DNA of 64,000 nucleotides from Scatacola_A faecigallinarum (lineage in GTDB: Bacteria > Pseudomonadota > Alphaproteobacteria > RF32 > CAG-239). A model generated the notes under the pieces. It was not told where the DNA came from. It searched no databases and saw nothing but the letters and a program-made list of their open reading frames with translations. Made by a program: the position numbers and the translations under genes. The stretch's first letter is position 1. Every line of letters starts with the position of its first letter. The stretch is from positions 1 through 64,000 of the forward strand of contig DVOM01000009.1 in the NCBI GenBank assembly GCA_018713605.1, given 5' to 3'. Positions 8,901-17,808 of this stretch are shown piece by piece.

Positions 8901-8983
8901 TTAATCTGTCCTTGCGTCGAGTCTCGGAATCCGTTATTAATTTACTATCAACATTCTGCCATAAATAAGTTAAGGAAAATTTT

Positions 8984-9184
8984 ATGAAAACCGTTTCCGT
9001 TGCCCTGAATCAGAAATTATACGCCAAACTGACCCTGATGGCGGAAAAAAGCGGCCGTTCGGTTGACGAATGCCTTGAACTTGCCGTCGGCGAATATGTT
9101 GACAACTATGAAGACGTTTACAAAACCGACCTCAATTCGGTCAATTCTCTTGAACGTTCTTTCTTTTTATCTATTGGCGAATAG
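8984..9184 (+). CDS. Small ribbon-helix-helix-like protein
   Basis: A 66-residue protein with the pattern of a ribbon-helix-helix DNA-binding domain: a beta strand (KTVSVALN), helix A (QKLYAKLTLMAEKSG), a turn, and helix B (SVDECLELAVGEYVDNY). AAGGA stands seven to eight bases before the ATG. It is 54 bases ahead of polA in the same direction and may share its transcript. No toxin gene is adjacent, so it is not a clear antitoxin; a small transcriptional regulator is the better guess. Confidence 0.65.
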   Translation: MKTVSVALNQKLYAKLTLMAEKSGRSVDECLELAVGEYVDNYEDVYKTDLNSVNSLERSFFLSIGE

Positions 9185-9238
9185 ATTTTTATCAATTATA
9201 TTTGACGCAGATTTAAAACCTGCAAGAGAGACGATGCC

Positions 9239-11998
9239 ATGCCCAAAAAAGTCTGCTTAGTTGACGGTTCGGGTTATATTTTCCGTGCCTTTTACGCTCT
9301 GCCCCCAATGACAAATCCGGCCGGACTGCCGGTTAATGCGGTTTACGGCTTTACCAACATGTTTCTGAAACTGACCAGTCAGATTAAATGCGATTACTCG
9401 CTGGTTTTGTTTGACGCCAAGCGCAAAAACTTCCGCAACGAAATTTTTCCGGATTATAAGGGCACGCGCAAAGAAATTCCCGAAGACCTTATTCCGCAGT
9501 TTGAGCTGATTCATAACGCCGTTTCGGCGCTGAACCTCAATTATCTGGAAATGGACGGCTTTGAAGCCGACGACCTGATTGCCACTTATGCGGCCGAAGC
9601 CTTAAAAAAAGGCTATGAAGTCGTTATCGTTTCCGGAGACAAAGATCTGATGCAGCTGATTCGTCCCGGCGTCGAATTTTACGATCCGATGAAAGACAAA
9701 TTTTTCACGCCTGAAGACGTCAAGGAAAAGTTCGGCGTTTACCCGGAACAGGTCGTAGATGTTCAGGCTCTTTCCGGCGACAGCATCGACAATGTGCCGG
9801 GCGTTCCCGGAATCGGTCCGAAAACCGCAGCCGAACTGGTCAACCAGTTCGGTTCGCTGGAGGGCGTTCTGGAACATGCCGGCGAAATCAAACAAAACAA
9901 ACGCCGCGAAACGCTGCTGGCCAATCTGGACAACGCAAGGATTTCCAAACAGCTGGTTCAGCTCAAAAACGACGTGCCGGTCGAACATGATCTGGAAGAA
10001 TACGGCTGCCGCAGTCCGGAACTGACAACTCTGCTGCATTTTGTTGACGAACACGGTTTCAAAAGCCTGAAGCCGCGGCTGGAAAAATGGGTCAGCGAAC
10101 AATGCGCCGATCCGCTGAATCCACAGGCAAAAAACGCCCTGAAAAAAGAAGTTCAGAAAAAATACGAACTGATTGCCGATGAAGCCGGTCTTAAACGCTG
10201 GGTTGAAAAAATCGGCAAGGCCGGTCTGTTTTCATTCCGGACGGTTTCAAGCGGCAGCGAACCTGTTTTTGACCGGATTTCAGGCCTTGCAATGGCAATT
10301 AATCCGGGAGAAGCCTGCTATGTGCCGCTCGGCCCGGCCGAAGTGCAGACCGGCAGCAATTTCGATCTGTTTGCCGCGCCGCAGAAAAGCGAACAGCGTC
10401 TTTCGCGCGAACAAGCCGCCAAATGGCTGAAATCCGTTTTTACCGACCGCTCGATTTTAAAAATCGGCCATGCAATGAAACTTGACCTGCATTTTATGAG
10501 TCAGATTTTCGGGACTGAAACCGCCATTGAGCCGATTGACGACATCGCGGTCATTTCTTACGATTTGGACAGCACCGAGCACGGTCACGGAATCGACGAA
10601 CTGGCAGAACTGTTTCTGGACTACAAGGCGCAGAAGCTTGAAGACCTGCTCGGCAGCGGCAAAAACAAAATCAGCTTTGAAAATCTGGACAGCAGGCAAC
10701 TGCTCGACTATGCCGCCGAACAGGCCGACCTGATACTGCGCCTGTACAATGTGCTGAAACCGCGGCTGGTTCCCGAACGCAAGGCGGCCGTTTATGAAAA
10801 TTTCGACCGGCCGCTAATCGGCACGCTCAAAGAGATGGAACAAAACGGTATTATGGTTGACGCGGGGGCCCTGCGCAAACTGAGTTCGTGCTTTGAGGAA
10901 CAGCTGCGACAGATTGAAAGCCAGGTTTATGAACTGGCCGGCGAAGAATTCAACCTCGGTTCGCCCAAACAAATCGGCGAAATATTGTATACAAAACTCG
11001 GCCTGAAGGGCAAAAAGACAGCCAGCGGCAGTTTTCAAACCGGTGCCGACGTGTTGGAAAAAATGGCCGAAGAACACGAACTTCCGGCTAAAATTCTGGA
11101 ATGGCGCGGTTTTGCGAAACTTAAGTCGACCTATACGGAAGCTTTGTTGAACCTGCTTGACGCAAACAGCCGAATTCACACGACCTATAACCAGATAAAC
11201 ACGACGACCGGTCGGCTGTCGTCAACGAATCCGAATTTGCAGAATATTCCCATTCGTACCGACATGGGATTAAAAATCCGCGAATGTTTCATCGCCAAAC
11301 CGGGGCATAAAATAATTTCTTCTGACTATTCGCAGGTTGAGTTGCGGCTGATGGCCGTCGTTGCCGGCGTCAAGGCATTGAAAGAGGCGTTTAACCACGG
11401 TATTGACATTCATGCGGCAACGGCCGCCAAGGTTTTCGGCGTGCCGGCCGATCAAGTCGACCATAATCTGCGCCGTCATGCCAAAACAATCAATTTCGGC
11501 GTTATTTACGGCATTTCGCAGTATGGACTGGCCAAACAGCTGGGCATATCCGCCGACGAAGCCAAAATTTACATCGACAACTATTTTCGCCAAATGCCGG
11601 AAATCAAGGCCTATATGGAAAAAACCATCGCTTTTGCGCATAAAAACGGTTTCGTGCTGACGCCTTACGGCCGCAAATGTTTTGTTTTCGGCATCAATGA
11701 CAAGAACAAGCGCATTTCGTCAAACGCCGAACGGGCAGCCATTAACGCTCCTTTGCAGGGCGGTGCCGCCGACATCATCAAAATGGCCATGAACCAATGT
11801 TTATGGCGGCTGCAAAAAGGCGGCTTCAAAACCAAAATGCTGTTGCAGGTTCATGACGAACTGGTCTTTGAAGCGCCGGACAACGAAGTTGAAGCGGTTA
11901 AACAACTGGTTAAGGAAACAATGGAAAACGTCGTGCATTTCGACATTCCGTTTATTGCCGAAACGGGTTCCGGGCAAAACTGGGCCGAAGCGCATTAG
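9239..11998 (+). CDS. polA: DNA polymerase I, proofreading site apparently lost
   Basis: Fills gaps and removes RNA primers in repair and lagging-strand synthesis. Its 919 residues comprise a 5'-3' exonuclease (about 1-290; FEADDLIA, VSGDKDLMQL), a 3'-5' exonuclease-like domain (about 305-510) and the polymerase (about 530-919). Motif A is DYSQVELRL near 696, motif B RRHAKTINFGVIYG at 745-758, motif C QVHDELVFE at 870-878. In the exonuclease domain, the DxE pair reads R334-T-V336 and the third acidic site reads Gln495; only Asp416 remains. Proofreading should therefore be absent, as in several other bacterial Pol I enzymes. Confidence 0.96.
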   Translation: MPKKVCLVDGSGYIFRAFYALPPMTNPAGLPVNAVYGFTNMFLKLTSQIKCDYSLVLFDAKRKNFRNEIFPDYKGTRKEIPEDLIPQFELIHNAVSALNLNYLEMDGFEADDLIATYAAEALKKGYEVVIVSGDKDLMQLIRPGVEFYDPMKDKFFTPEDVKEKFGVYPEQVVDVQALSGDSIDNVPGVPGIGPKTAAELVNQFGSLEGVLEHAGEIKQNKRRETLLANLDNARISKQLVQLKNDVPVEHDLEEYGCRSPELTTLLHFVDEHGFKSLKPRLEKWVSEQCADPLNPQAKNALKKEVQKKYELIADEAGLKRWVEKIGKAGLFSFRTVSSGSEPVFDRISGLAMAINPGEACYVPLGPAEVQTGSNFDLFAAPQKSEQRLSREQAAKWLKSVFTDRSILKIGHAMKLDLHFMSQIFGTETAIEPIDDIAVISYDLDSTEHGHGIDELAELFLDYKAQKLEDLLGSGKNKISFENLDSRQLLDYAAEQADLILRLYNVLKPRLVPERKAAVYENFDRPLIGTLKEMEQNGIMVDAGALRKLSSCFEEQLRQIESQVYELAGEEFNLGSPKQIGEILYTKLGLKGKKTASGSFQTGADVLEKMAEEHELPAKILEWRGFAKLKSTYTEALLNLLDANSRIHTTYNQINTTTGRLSSTNPNLQNIPIRTDMGLKIRECFIAKPGHKIISSDYSQVELRLMAVVAGVKALKEAFNHGIDIHAATAAKVFGVPADQVDHNLRRHAKTINFGVIYGISQYGLAKQLGISADEAKIYIDNYFRQMPEIKAYMEKTIAFAHKNGFVLTPYGRKCFVFGINDKNKRISSNAERAAINAPLQGGAADIIKMAMNQCLWRLQKGGFKTKMLLQVHDELVFEAPDNEVEAVKQLVKETMENVVHFDIPFIAETGSGQNWAEAH

Positions 11999-12017
11999 CC
12001 TAAAGGTTAACGCGGAC

Positions 12018-13085
12018 TTACAACTGGTCTTTTTTAGATTTGAGCTGACCGCAGGCGGCCAGGATATCCTGTCCCCGCGGGGTGCGAATCGGCGCTGCAT
12101 AACCGGCATGATTCAACACTTTGGCAAAGGCGTGAATACGGTTGTTGGAGCTTGGCTCAAAACCACAGCCCGGCCAGGGATTAAACGCTATCAGGTTGAA
12201 TTTGGCGTTAATCTGATATTTCTTCATCAGGTTAATGAGCTGATTGGCGTTTTCTATCGAATCGTTGACGCCGTTAAGCATCAGATATTCAAAAGTCACG
12301 TAGCGGCTACCGTCGCGGCTCTGATAGTCGCGGCATGCTTTCATAACCTCGGCCAGCGGATATTTTTTGTTAATCGGCATAATCCGCGAACGGATTTCAT
12401 CGGTCGGCGCATGCAGACTGACCGCCAGACGGACGCCCGTTGCTTCGGCAACTTCGACAATGCGCGGCGCAATGCCGGAAGTTGACAGCGTAATACGGCG
12501 GCGGGAAACGGCAATTCCTTCGCCGTCGGTAATAATGTTCATCGCTTTGATGACGTTTTCAACATTCTGCAGCGGCTCGCCCATGCCCATAACGACAATG
12601 TTCGACAACATACGGTTCTCGTCCGTGCGGGTCGGCCATTCGCCATAGACGTCGCGGGCAACCATAAACTGTCCGACGATTTCGCCGGCGGTCAGGTTCC
12701 GGGTCAGCTTCTGACTGCCGGTATGGCAGAAGCGACAGCCCATCGCGCAGCCGACCTGCGTTGAAATACAGACGGCGCCGCGATCTTCCTCGGGAATATA
12801 GACCATCTCCACCCGCTGACCGTCGGCAAATTCAAGCAGCCATTTGTGGGTTTTGTCGACAGAAACCTGCTCGGCAACGATTTTCGGACGGGTTATCGTG
12901 AAATTTTCGGCTAGTTTGGCGCGCAATTCTTTGGAAAAACTGCTCATTTGAGCAAAATCGGTCACGCCGTGATAGTACAGCCATTGCCAAAGTTGTTTGG
13001 CACGAAACGGCTTTTCGCCGAGGGCGGCAACCTGTTCGGCAAGTTCGGTTTTGCTCAGGCCGAGAAGTTCAATCTTTTCCGTCAT
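12018..13085 (-). CDS. rlmN: 23S rRNA (adenine-2503-C2)-methyltransferase, radical SAM
   Basis: Methylates A2503 of 23S rRNA and A37 of some tRNAs by radical SAM chemistry. The 4Fe-4S binding CxxxCxxC is seen as CAMGCRFC. Family segments YIPEEDRGAVCISTQVGC and VVMGMGEPLQN are also present. The start at 13085 (MTEKIELLGL, 355 aa) is preferred over 13103, because the longer form would overlap the stop of the upstream gene and begins outside the family's usual N-terminus. The gene is convergent with polA, 20 bases apart. Confidence 0.95.
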   Translation of the reverse strand: MTEKIELLGLSKTELAEQVAALGEKPFRAKQLWQWLYYHGVTDFAQMSSFSKELRAKLAENFTITRPKIVAEQVSVDKTHKWLLEFADGQRVEMVYIPEEDRGAVCISTQVGCAMGCRFCHTGSQKLTRNLTAGEIVGQFMVARDVYGEWPTRTDENRMLSNIVVMGMGEPLQNVENVIKAMNIITDGEGIAVSRRRITLSTSGIAPRIVEVAEATGVRLAVSLHAPTDEIRSRIMPINKKYPLAEVMKACRDYQSRDGSRYVTFEYLMLNGVNDSIENANQLINLMKKYQINAKFNLIAFNPWPGCGFEPSSNNRIHAFAKVLNHAGYAAPIRTPRGQDILAACGQLKSKKDQL

Positions 13086-13087
13086 GG

Positions 13088-13606
13088 CTATTTCTTGCCG
13101 CATTTGGCGCTGATGGCCTTGTAAGCGCTGCTGAAACCGGCCAACGAATAAGTGTCCTTGGTATCGGTGCCTTTAGCCGACGTACCGGTAACAATCATTC
13201 TTTCGCCGCGTTTCATGCCTTCAACCAGCTCGCGGTCAACGCGGTCGCTGACGGCCCAGGCCTTGTCGCCGCTGGTAAACAGTTTCTTGAAGCTTTTGGT
13301 GCCGATTTTGACAACGACCGGAGAATCCGGCTTATAAGTATAACCGGCGACAAAGTTGACGACGTCAAAGCTTTTTTCGGCCGGACGGTGCGTGACAACG
13401 GCATAAATATCGCCGCGTTTGGTGTATTTTCCCTCGTCCTTTTTGGGCGTGGAAGCCATATAGCAGACTATTCCGCTCGAATCCTTATGATAATAAGCGG
13501 CCCAGTCATCATATTCGCCGATAAGCTGCGGCGCGGCGGCCGAGACAGGAGCCGCGGAAAAAGCGAAGACGTTGAAAACGGAAACGAAAAAAATCTTTTT
13601 TAACAT
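13088..13606 (-). CDS. Invasion-associated locus B (IalB) family protein
   Basis: A secreted 172-residue protein. The ATG at 13606 begins a signal peptide (MLKKIFFVSVFNVFAFSAAP, cleaved after SAAA). The mature part has the IalB pattern: a conserved tryptophan/tyrosine region (YDDWAAYYH), a cysteine in the first third and another just before the C-terminus (SAKCGKK), and the GMKRGERMIV segment. IalB was named for erythrocyte invasion in Bartonella but the family is widespread in alphaproteobacteria; its molecular function is unknown. It ends two bases before the rlmN start and is probably cotranscribed. Confidence 0.8.
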   Translation of the reverse strand: MLKKIFFVSVFNVFAFSAAPVSAAAPQLIGEYDDWAAYYHKDSSGIVCYMASTPKKDEGKYTKRGDIYAVVTHRPAEKSFDVVNFVAGYTYKPDSPVVVKIGTKSFKKLFTSGDKAWAVSDRVDRELVEGMKRGERMIVTGTSAKGTDTKDTYSLAGFSSAYKAISAKCGKK

Positions 13607-13711
13607 ACCTTTGTACCCACAAATTTCGGTTATTTGCCAATTATTGTATTTGAAAAATATATAAAAACTGTTAACAATAGGGCAGATTTCAAAAACAGCG
13701 GGAAAAACAAG

Positions 13712-14953
13712 ATGATCAGAGACAATTATCTGGACATGAACAAAATCATTCAGGACAAAAAAGTGCTGAAACTGTTTCGCGTGGTCGAAAGCCACGGCGG
13801 GGCACTGCGGTTTGTGGGCGGCGCCGTGCGCGACGCGCTGGCAGGACTGAAAGGCTTTGATCTTGACCTGGCTACCGACCTTTCGCCGGACGAACTGGTT
13901 GAAGCCTGTTCAGAAAACGGTCTGCGCACCGTTCCCATCGGCATTAAATTCGGCACTGTCGGAGTCATTATTAATGACAAAGTGCTTGAAGTGACGTCTT
14001 TGCGCCGCGACGTTAAAACCGACGGGCGACATGCCGTCGTCGAATTTACGACCGACTGGGAAGCCGACGCTTCGCGCCGCGACCTGACCATCAACGCCGT
14101 TTACGCCGACGAAAAAGGCAACGTTTTTGACTATTATAACGGTATTGAAGACCTGGAGCAGGGCAATGTCCGTTTCATCGGCAATCCTAATCACCGCATT
14201 AAGGAAGATTATCTGCGAATCCTGCGTTTTTTCCGCTTTTATTCGCTGTTCGGCAAAGGACCGATCGACGATAAGGCGCTCAAAGCCTGCGTCGAAAACC
14301 GCGACGGGCTTAAAACCCTGTCGATTGAGCGTATCCGCGACGAGTTTTCAAAAATTCTGCTGACGCCGAATGTCGGCAAAACTCTGAAAATCATGTTTGA
14401 CAATGAAATTTTGGGCTTTCTGCTGGCGCCGTCAGAAAATTTTCAGCAGCTTGATTTTCTGATTAAACTGGTCGATGACGAAAATATTCCGCATGCAGCC
14501 ATGCGGCGGCTGTTTGTCCTCTACCAGCCGGACGAGGAACTGGCCGAAAATCTGGCAGCGCGTCTGCATCTGACCAGAAAACAACGCGAATCTTTCGTTC
14601 GCTGGGCGGCAGTCAAAGTGCCGGGAGAAGCTTTTCTTGACACCGACAGCCGGTTGAAACTGATTTACAAATACGGCAAAGAGTTCTGTCGCGACAAAAT
14701 GCTGCTGCAATCCGCTTTGGAAATGAAAAACATTCCTAATCTGCATGCCAGACTGCAGGAGATTGAAGACGCAGTCGTACCGATTTTTTCCATTCGCGGC
14801 AAAGACATTATTGCCGCAGGCATCAGCGACAACCGGAAAATCGGCGCAACGCTGGACAATCTTGAACAACTCTGGCTGGAAAGCAATTTTCGTCTGACCA
14901 GAGAAGAACTTTTAAACAAAGTAAGCGAGATAAATCAGAAAGCTACCGCATAA
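13712..14953 (+). CDS. cca: CCA tRNA nucleotidyltransferase / poly(A) polymerase family
   Basis: A class II nucleotidyltransferase that adds or repairs the 3' CCA of tRNA. The 413-residue protein has the family's head: VGGAVRDALAG, then the catalytic DLDLATD (Asp-x-Asp), followed by the ribose-discriminating RRDLTINAVYAD and the neck region. The C-terminal part lacks an HD domain, as is usual for alphaproteobacterial forms. The start at 13712 (MIRDNYLDMNK) is chosen over the longer frame, whose first 26 residues look non-coding. Poly(A) polymerase activity cannot be excluded from sequence alone. Confidence 0.9.
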   Translation: MIRDNYLDMNKIIQDKKVLKLFRVVESHGGALRFVGGAVRDALAGLKGFDLDLATDLSPDELVEACSENGLRTVPIGIKFGTVGVIINDKVLEVTSLRRDVKTDGRHAVVEFTTDWEADASRRDLTINAVYADEKGNVFDYYNGIEDLEQGNVRFIGNPNHRIKEDYLRILRFFRFYSLFGKGPIDDKALKACVENRDGLKTLSIERIRDEFSKILLTPNVGKTLKIMFDNEILGFLLAPSENFQQLDFLIKLVDDENIPHAAMRRLFVLYQPDEELAENLAARLHLTRKQRESFVRWAAVKVPGEAFLDTDSRLKLIYKYGKEFCRDKMLLQSALEMKNIPNLHARLQEIEDAVVPIFSIRGKDIIAAGISDNRKIGATLDNLEQLWLESNFRLTREELLNKVSEINQKATA

Positions 14954-14956
14954 ATT

Positions 14957-15550
14957 CTACAGCAGTTTGCGTGAATTGAGAGCCAGCTGGAGCGTGCCTT
15001 CGTCCATATAATCAAGTTCAGCGCCCATCGGAATTCCCTGCGCAAGTGTCGTTACCTTGGCTTCGGTATCTTTCAGACGCGAAACCAGGTAATGAGAGGT
15101 TATCTGTCCGTCGACGGTGGCCGGAAGCGCAAGAATAACCTCTTTAATGCCGTCTTTTTTGATGCGGCAGAGCAGAGATTCAATATTGAGGTCTTCAGGA
15201 GCAATGCCATCCAAGGCCGACAAAACGCCGCCCAAAACATGATATTTTCCCTTAAAGAAAGAAACCCTTTCCATTGCCCATAAGTCCGCAACGTCCTGCA
15301 CCACGCAGAGGGTGGTGTTTTCGCGTTTTTCGGAAGCGCAAATCGAACAGGGCGAAACGGTATCATAGTTGCCGCAGATTTCACAGGTTTTGACGTTGGC
15401 GGCAACTTCCTGCAGAGCTTCAATCAACGGCAGAAACAGACTTTCGCGCTTTTTGAGCAGTTGCAACACGATGCGCCGGGACGAACGAGTTCCCAGCGAC
15501 GGCAATTTGGCAATCAACTTGGTGAGTTTTTCAATTTCCTTTCCGGCCAC
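14957..15550 (-). CDS. recR: Recombination mediator protein
   Basis: Works with RecF/RecO to load RecA at gaps. The 197-residue protein has a helix-hairpin-helix N-terminus (KLPSLGTRSSRRIVLQLL), a zinc finger (CEICGNYDTVSPCSIC) and a Toprim domain (VVQDVADLWAME). The start is GTG at 15550 with AGGAAA five bases upstream. It forms the standard dnaX-ybaB-recR cluster, transcribed right to left, and is convergent with cca (three bases between stops). Confidence 0.96.
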   Translation of the reverse strand: MAGKEIEKLTKLIAKLPSLGTRSSRRIVLQLLKKRESLFLPLIEALQEVAANVKTCEICGNYDTVSPCSICASEKRENTTLCVVQDVADLWAMERVSFFKGKYHVLGGVLSALDGIAPEDLNIESLLCRIKKDGIKEVILALPATVDGQITSHYLVSRLKDTEAKVTTLAQGIPMGAELDYMDEGTLQLALNSRKLL

Positions 15551-15560
15551 GGCAGTTTCC

Positions 15561-15881
15561 TCAGAAAGGAAGTTTCAGGCCGCCGAGATTGAGGCCGCCG
15601 GTAACGTCTTTCATACCCTCGGCCATTGAAGCGTCAACCTTGGCATGGGCATCGTTATAAGCAGCTGCTATCATGTCTTCAAGAATACTGACGTCTTCTT
15701 CCTCGAGCATGGACTTGTCAATTTCGACCTTTTTCATCTCAAATTTGCCGTTCAGCGTAATTTTGACCATGCCGCCGCCGGAAGTTCCGGTCAGTTCCTG
15801 TTCGGCAAGCTTCGCCTGGGCTTCTTCCATTTTTTTCTGCATCATCTGGGCTTGTTTCATCAGCCCCTGAATATTCATCAT
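15561..15881 (-). CDS. ybaB: YbaB/EbfC-family nucleoid-associated protein
   Basis: A 106-residue DNA-binding protein of the YbaB/EbfC family, starting with the typical MMNIQGLMKQAQMMQKKMEEAQ helix and ending in the GLNLGGLKLPF tail found in alphaproteobacterial members. It is a dimeric nucleoid-associated protein. It starts two bases after the dnaX stop codon and precedes recR, as in most proteobacteria. Confidence 0.93.
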   Translation of the reverse strand: MMNIQGLMKQAQMMQKKMEEAQAKLAEQELTGTSGGGMVKITLNGKFEMKKVEIDKSMLEEEDVSILEDMIAAAYNDAHAKVDASMAEGMKDVTGGLNLGGLKLPF

Positions 15882-15883
15882 GA

Positions 15884-17623
15884 TTAAATTTCCTCTTCAA
15901 AAAACAGTTCGCTGTCGGCTTCCCCGTCCGCCGTCTCTTCCAAATCCACCCTACGGGTCAGGGTTTCAATCTTGGCTCCCTTGAACTCGGCCATAATCGC
16001 CTTGACCAGGGGATATTCCATAATGCTGCGCTTGTCTTCCTCGGTTTTGGCCCGCTCCCGGTCGGCAATGGTTTCTCCAAGATGGCCGCGCAGAATATCA
16101 ATTTTCCACTCCCTGCCGGTGGCTTCGGTCAGAATCTTATGCAGATTCATAATAAAATCGGGATGAATTTTGTCCGAAACCGTCATCTTCATAAAACCGT
16201 CGCTGAATTCGTGAATGGTAACGTCGTTTTTCAGCGCATAAGAAACCAGCATTTTGCGGTTGGTTTCCAAATAGGCAACCAGTTCTTCGGCATTTTTGAA
16301 CATTCCGAAAGAAGCCGATGCCGCGGCCGTATCCGGATGCGGCGTTTCAACCCGTGCCGGCATGACCGGCGCAGGCGCAGGTGCATTTTGCGGCGCACCT
16401 GCCGCTGCTTCAAAAGGGCGCGAGCTGCCTAAGCTAGAGTTTTTTTTTACGTCGTTGAGAAGTTCGTACGGCGTGGGCAGACTGGCAGAATAAGCCACGC
16501 GTATCAGAATCATTTCCAACGCGTCTATCTGAACCGGCGCAACCTGAAGCTCGCCAATACCCTTAATCAGCATCTGCCAGATTTTGGAAAGAACGGCTAT
16601 TGAAACGACCGGCGTCATTTTTGTGCAGAAACCGCGTTCATTTTCCGTCAGGCTGACGTCATTGACCGAAGCGGGAATAATGCGGGCTTTGGCCAGCATA
16701 TGCGTAATGTTAATCAAATCCTGCAGCAGTGTCGTCGGATTGGCACCGTTTTTGTACTGCTCCTGAAGATTGGAAATGACCTTGTCTACTTTGCCGACCG
16801 CCAGATTTTCGAACAACTCGAAAACCTGATTTCGGTCAGCCAGACCAATCATGTTTTTGACAACGTCAGTGCGAACTTTGCCACCGCCAAGCGAAATCGC
16901 CTGATCCAACAGAGATTCGCCGTCACGCGCCGAACCATCTGCCGCTTTGGCAATGATATGCAGCGCCTCTTCGTCAAAAGCAATGTTTTCGTTACCGAGA
17001 ATTTTCTTAAACAAGCCGGTCAGGTCCTCAATGCTGATACGTTGCAAATCGAAACGCTGACAGCGGGAAAGGATGGTTACCGGAACCTTGCGGATTTCGG
17101 TGGTGGCAAAGATGAATTTGACATGGGACGGAGGCTCTTCCAAAGTCTTCAGCAGTGCGTTGAAAGCGCTTTTGGAAAGCATGTGAACTTCGTCGATGAT
17201 GTAGATTTTATAACGGGCATTGGTCGGTTTGTAGCGGACGCCGTCAAGAATTTCGCGGATATCGTCGACACCGGTATGCGAAGCCGCATCAAGTTCCATA
17301 ACATCAATATGCCGTCCTTCGGTTATCGCCCTGCAGTTTTCGCAGACGCCGCAGGGATGAACCGTCGGGCCGCTTTTGCCGTCAAGTCCGGTACAGTTCA
17401 GAGCTTTGGCGATAATACGGGCCGTGGTCGTTTTGCCGACGCCGCGGATGCCGGTAAGTATATAGGCATGATGCAAACGGTTGTTCTTAATCGCATTGGT
17501 AAGCGTCTGTACCAGCGCATCCTGACCGACCAGATCGTCAAAGTTTTGCGGACGATACTTGCGGGCAAGGACAACATACTGGTCATCGCTGCTGTTTTCG
17601 GTGCTTGTATTTTCTTCGGCCAT
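15884..17623 (-). CDS. dnaX: DNA polymerase III subunits tau/gamma
   Basis: The clamp-loader ATPase of the replisome, 579 residues. The AAA+ module has Walker A GIRGVGKTTT (about 58-67), a zinc module (CTGLDGKSGPTVHPCGVCENC, about 77-97), Walker B IIDEVHML and the SRC sensor. A Pro/Ala-rich linker and a tau-specific C-terminal domain follow residue 395. At codons 392-395 the mRNA has nine consecutive A, with stops close by in both other frames, so a shorter gamma form of about 395 residues is likely made as well. Cotranscribed with ybaB and recR; the SRP RNA gene lies just upstream. Confidence 0.96.
   Translation of the reverse strand: MAEENTSTENSSDDQYVVLARKYRPQNFDDLVGQDALVQTLTNAIKNNRLHHAYILTGIRGVGKTTTARIIAKALNCTGLDGKSGPTVHPCGVCENCRAITEGRHIDVMELDAASHTGVDDIREILDGVRYKPTNARYKIYIIDEVHMLSKSAFNALLKTLEEPPSHVKFIFATTEIRKVPVTILSRCQRFDLQRISIEDLTGLFKKILGNENIAFDEEALHIIAKAADGSARDGESLLDQAISLGGGKVRTDVVKNMIGLADRNQVFELFENLAVGKVDKVISNLQEQYKNGANPTTLLQDLINITHMLAKARIIPASVNDVSLTENERGFCTKMTPVVSIAVLSKIWQMLIKGIGELQVAPVQIDALEMILIRVAYSASLPTPYELLNDVKKNSSLGSSRPFEAAAGAPQNAPAPAPVMPARVETPHPDTAAASASFGMFKNAEELVAYLETNRKMLVSYALKNDVTIHEFSDGFMKMTVSDKIHPDFIMNLHKILTEATGREWKIDILRGHLGETIADRERAKTEEDKRSIMEYPLVKAIMAEFKGAKIETLTRRVDLEETADGEADSELFFEEEI
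16431..16450 (-). other. Programmed slippage site (A9) in dnaX
   Basis: The minus strand reads GTA AAA AAA AAC TCT AGC across codons 392-396, a run of nine A (16440-16448). One added A gives a TAG two codons after the run (codons CTC TAG). One lost A gives a TAG four codons after it. E. coli (ribosomal frameshift at A AAA AAG) and Thermus thermophilus (transcriptional slippage at A9) make gamma from dnaX at comparable sites. The run and stops are seen; use of the site is inferred. Confidence 0.6.
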
Positions 17624-17640
17624 TGCAATCTTCTAAAAAT

Positions 17641-17732
17641 GAGGCGGAGAGCGGGCGACCTTAATCGCTTCCGTTACGGCTGCTTCCTTCCGGACCTGAC
17701 CGGGTTGGCGGAAAATTAACCCGCCGCCCTCC
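17641..17732 (-). ncRNA. ffs: Signal recognition particle 4.5S RNA (small bacterial type)
   Basis: The minus strand holds the highly conserved SRP RNA apical loop: AGGUCCGGAAGGAAGCAGC (near 17675-17695), with the GGUCAGG before it. The flanks (GGAGGGCGGCGGG at the 5' end, CCCGCUCUCCGCCUC at the 3' end) pair to form the long stem. At about 92 nucleotides it is the short proteobacterial type without an Alu domain. It binds Ffh and directs membrane proteins to the translocon. It lies upstream of dnaX in the same direction, a common alphaproteobacterial place. Ends are estimated from the pairing. Confidence 0.93.
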
Positions 17733-17765
17733 AATAAAAAACTTATTTTAATATCGTTGTTTTTA

Positions 17766-17786
17766 TCCCTTTTTTCAAGGGAAAAA
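17766..17786 (-). terminator. Possible weak terminator after the PBP-activator gene
   Basis: A short hairpin TCCCTT/AAGGGA with a TTTTC loop lies in A/T-rich flanks between the lipoprotein gene (ends 17809) and the SRP RNA gene. On the minus strand the downstream tract is only moderately T-rich, so support is weak. Confidence 0.3.
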
Positions 17787-17808
17787 TAAACAAATCAACA
17801 TTTTCGGG

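Noticed and set aside
8984..9184. Antitoxin of a toxin-antitoxin pair
   Set aside because: No toxin-sized gene is adjacent; the next gene is polA.
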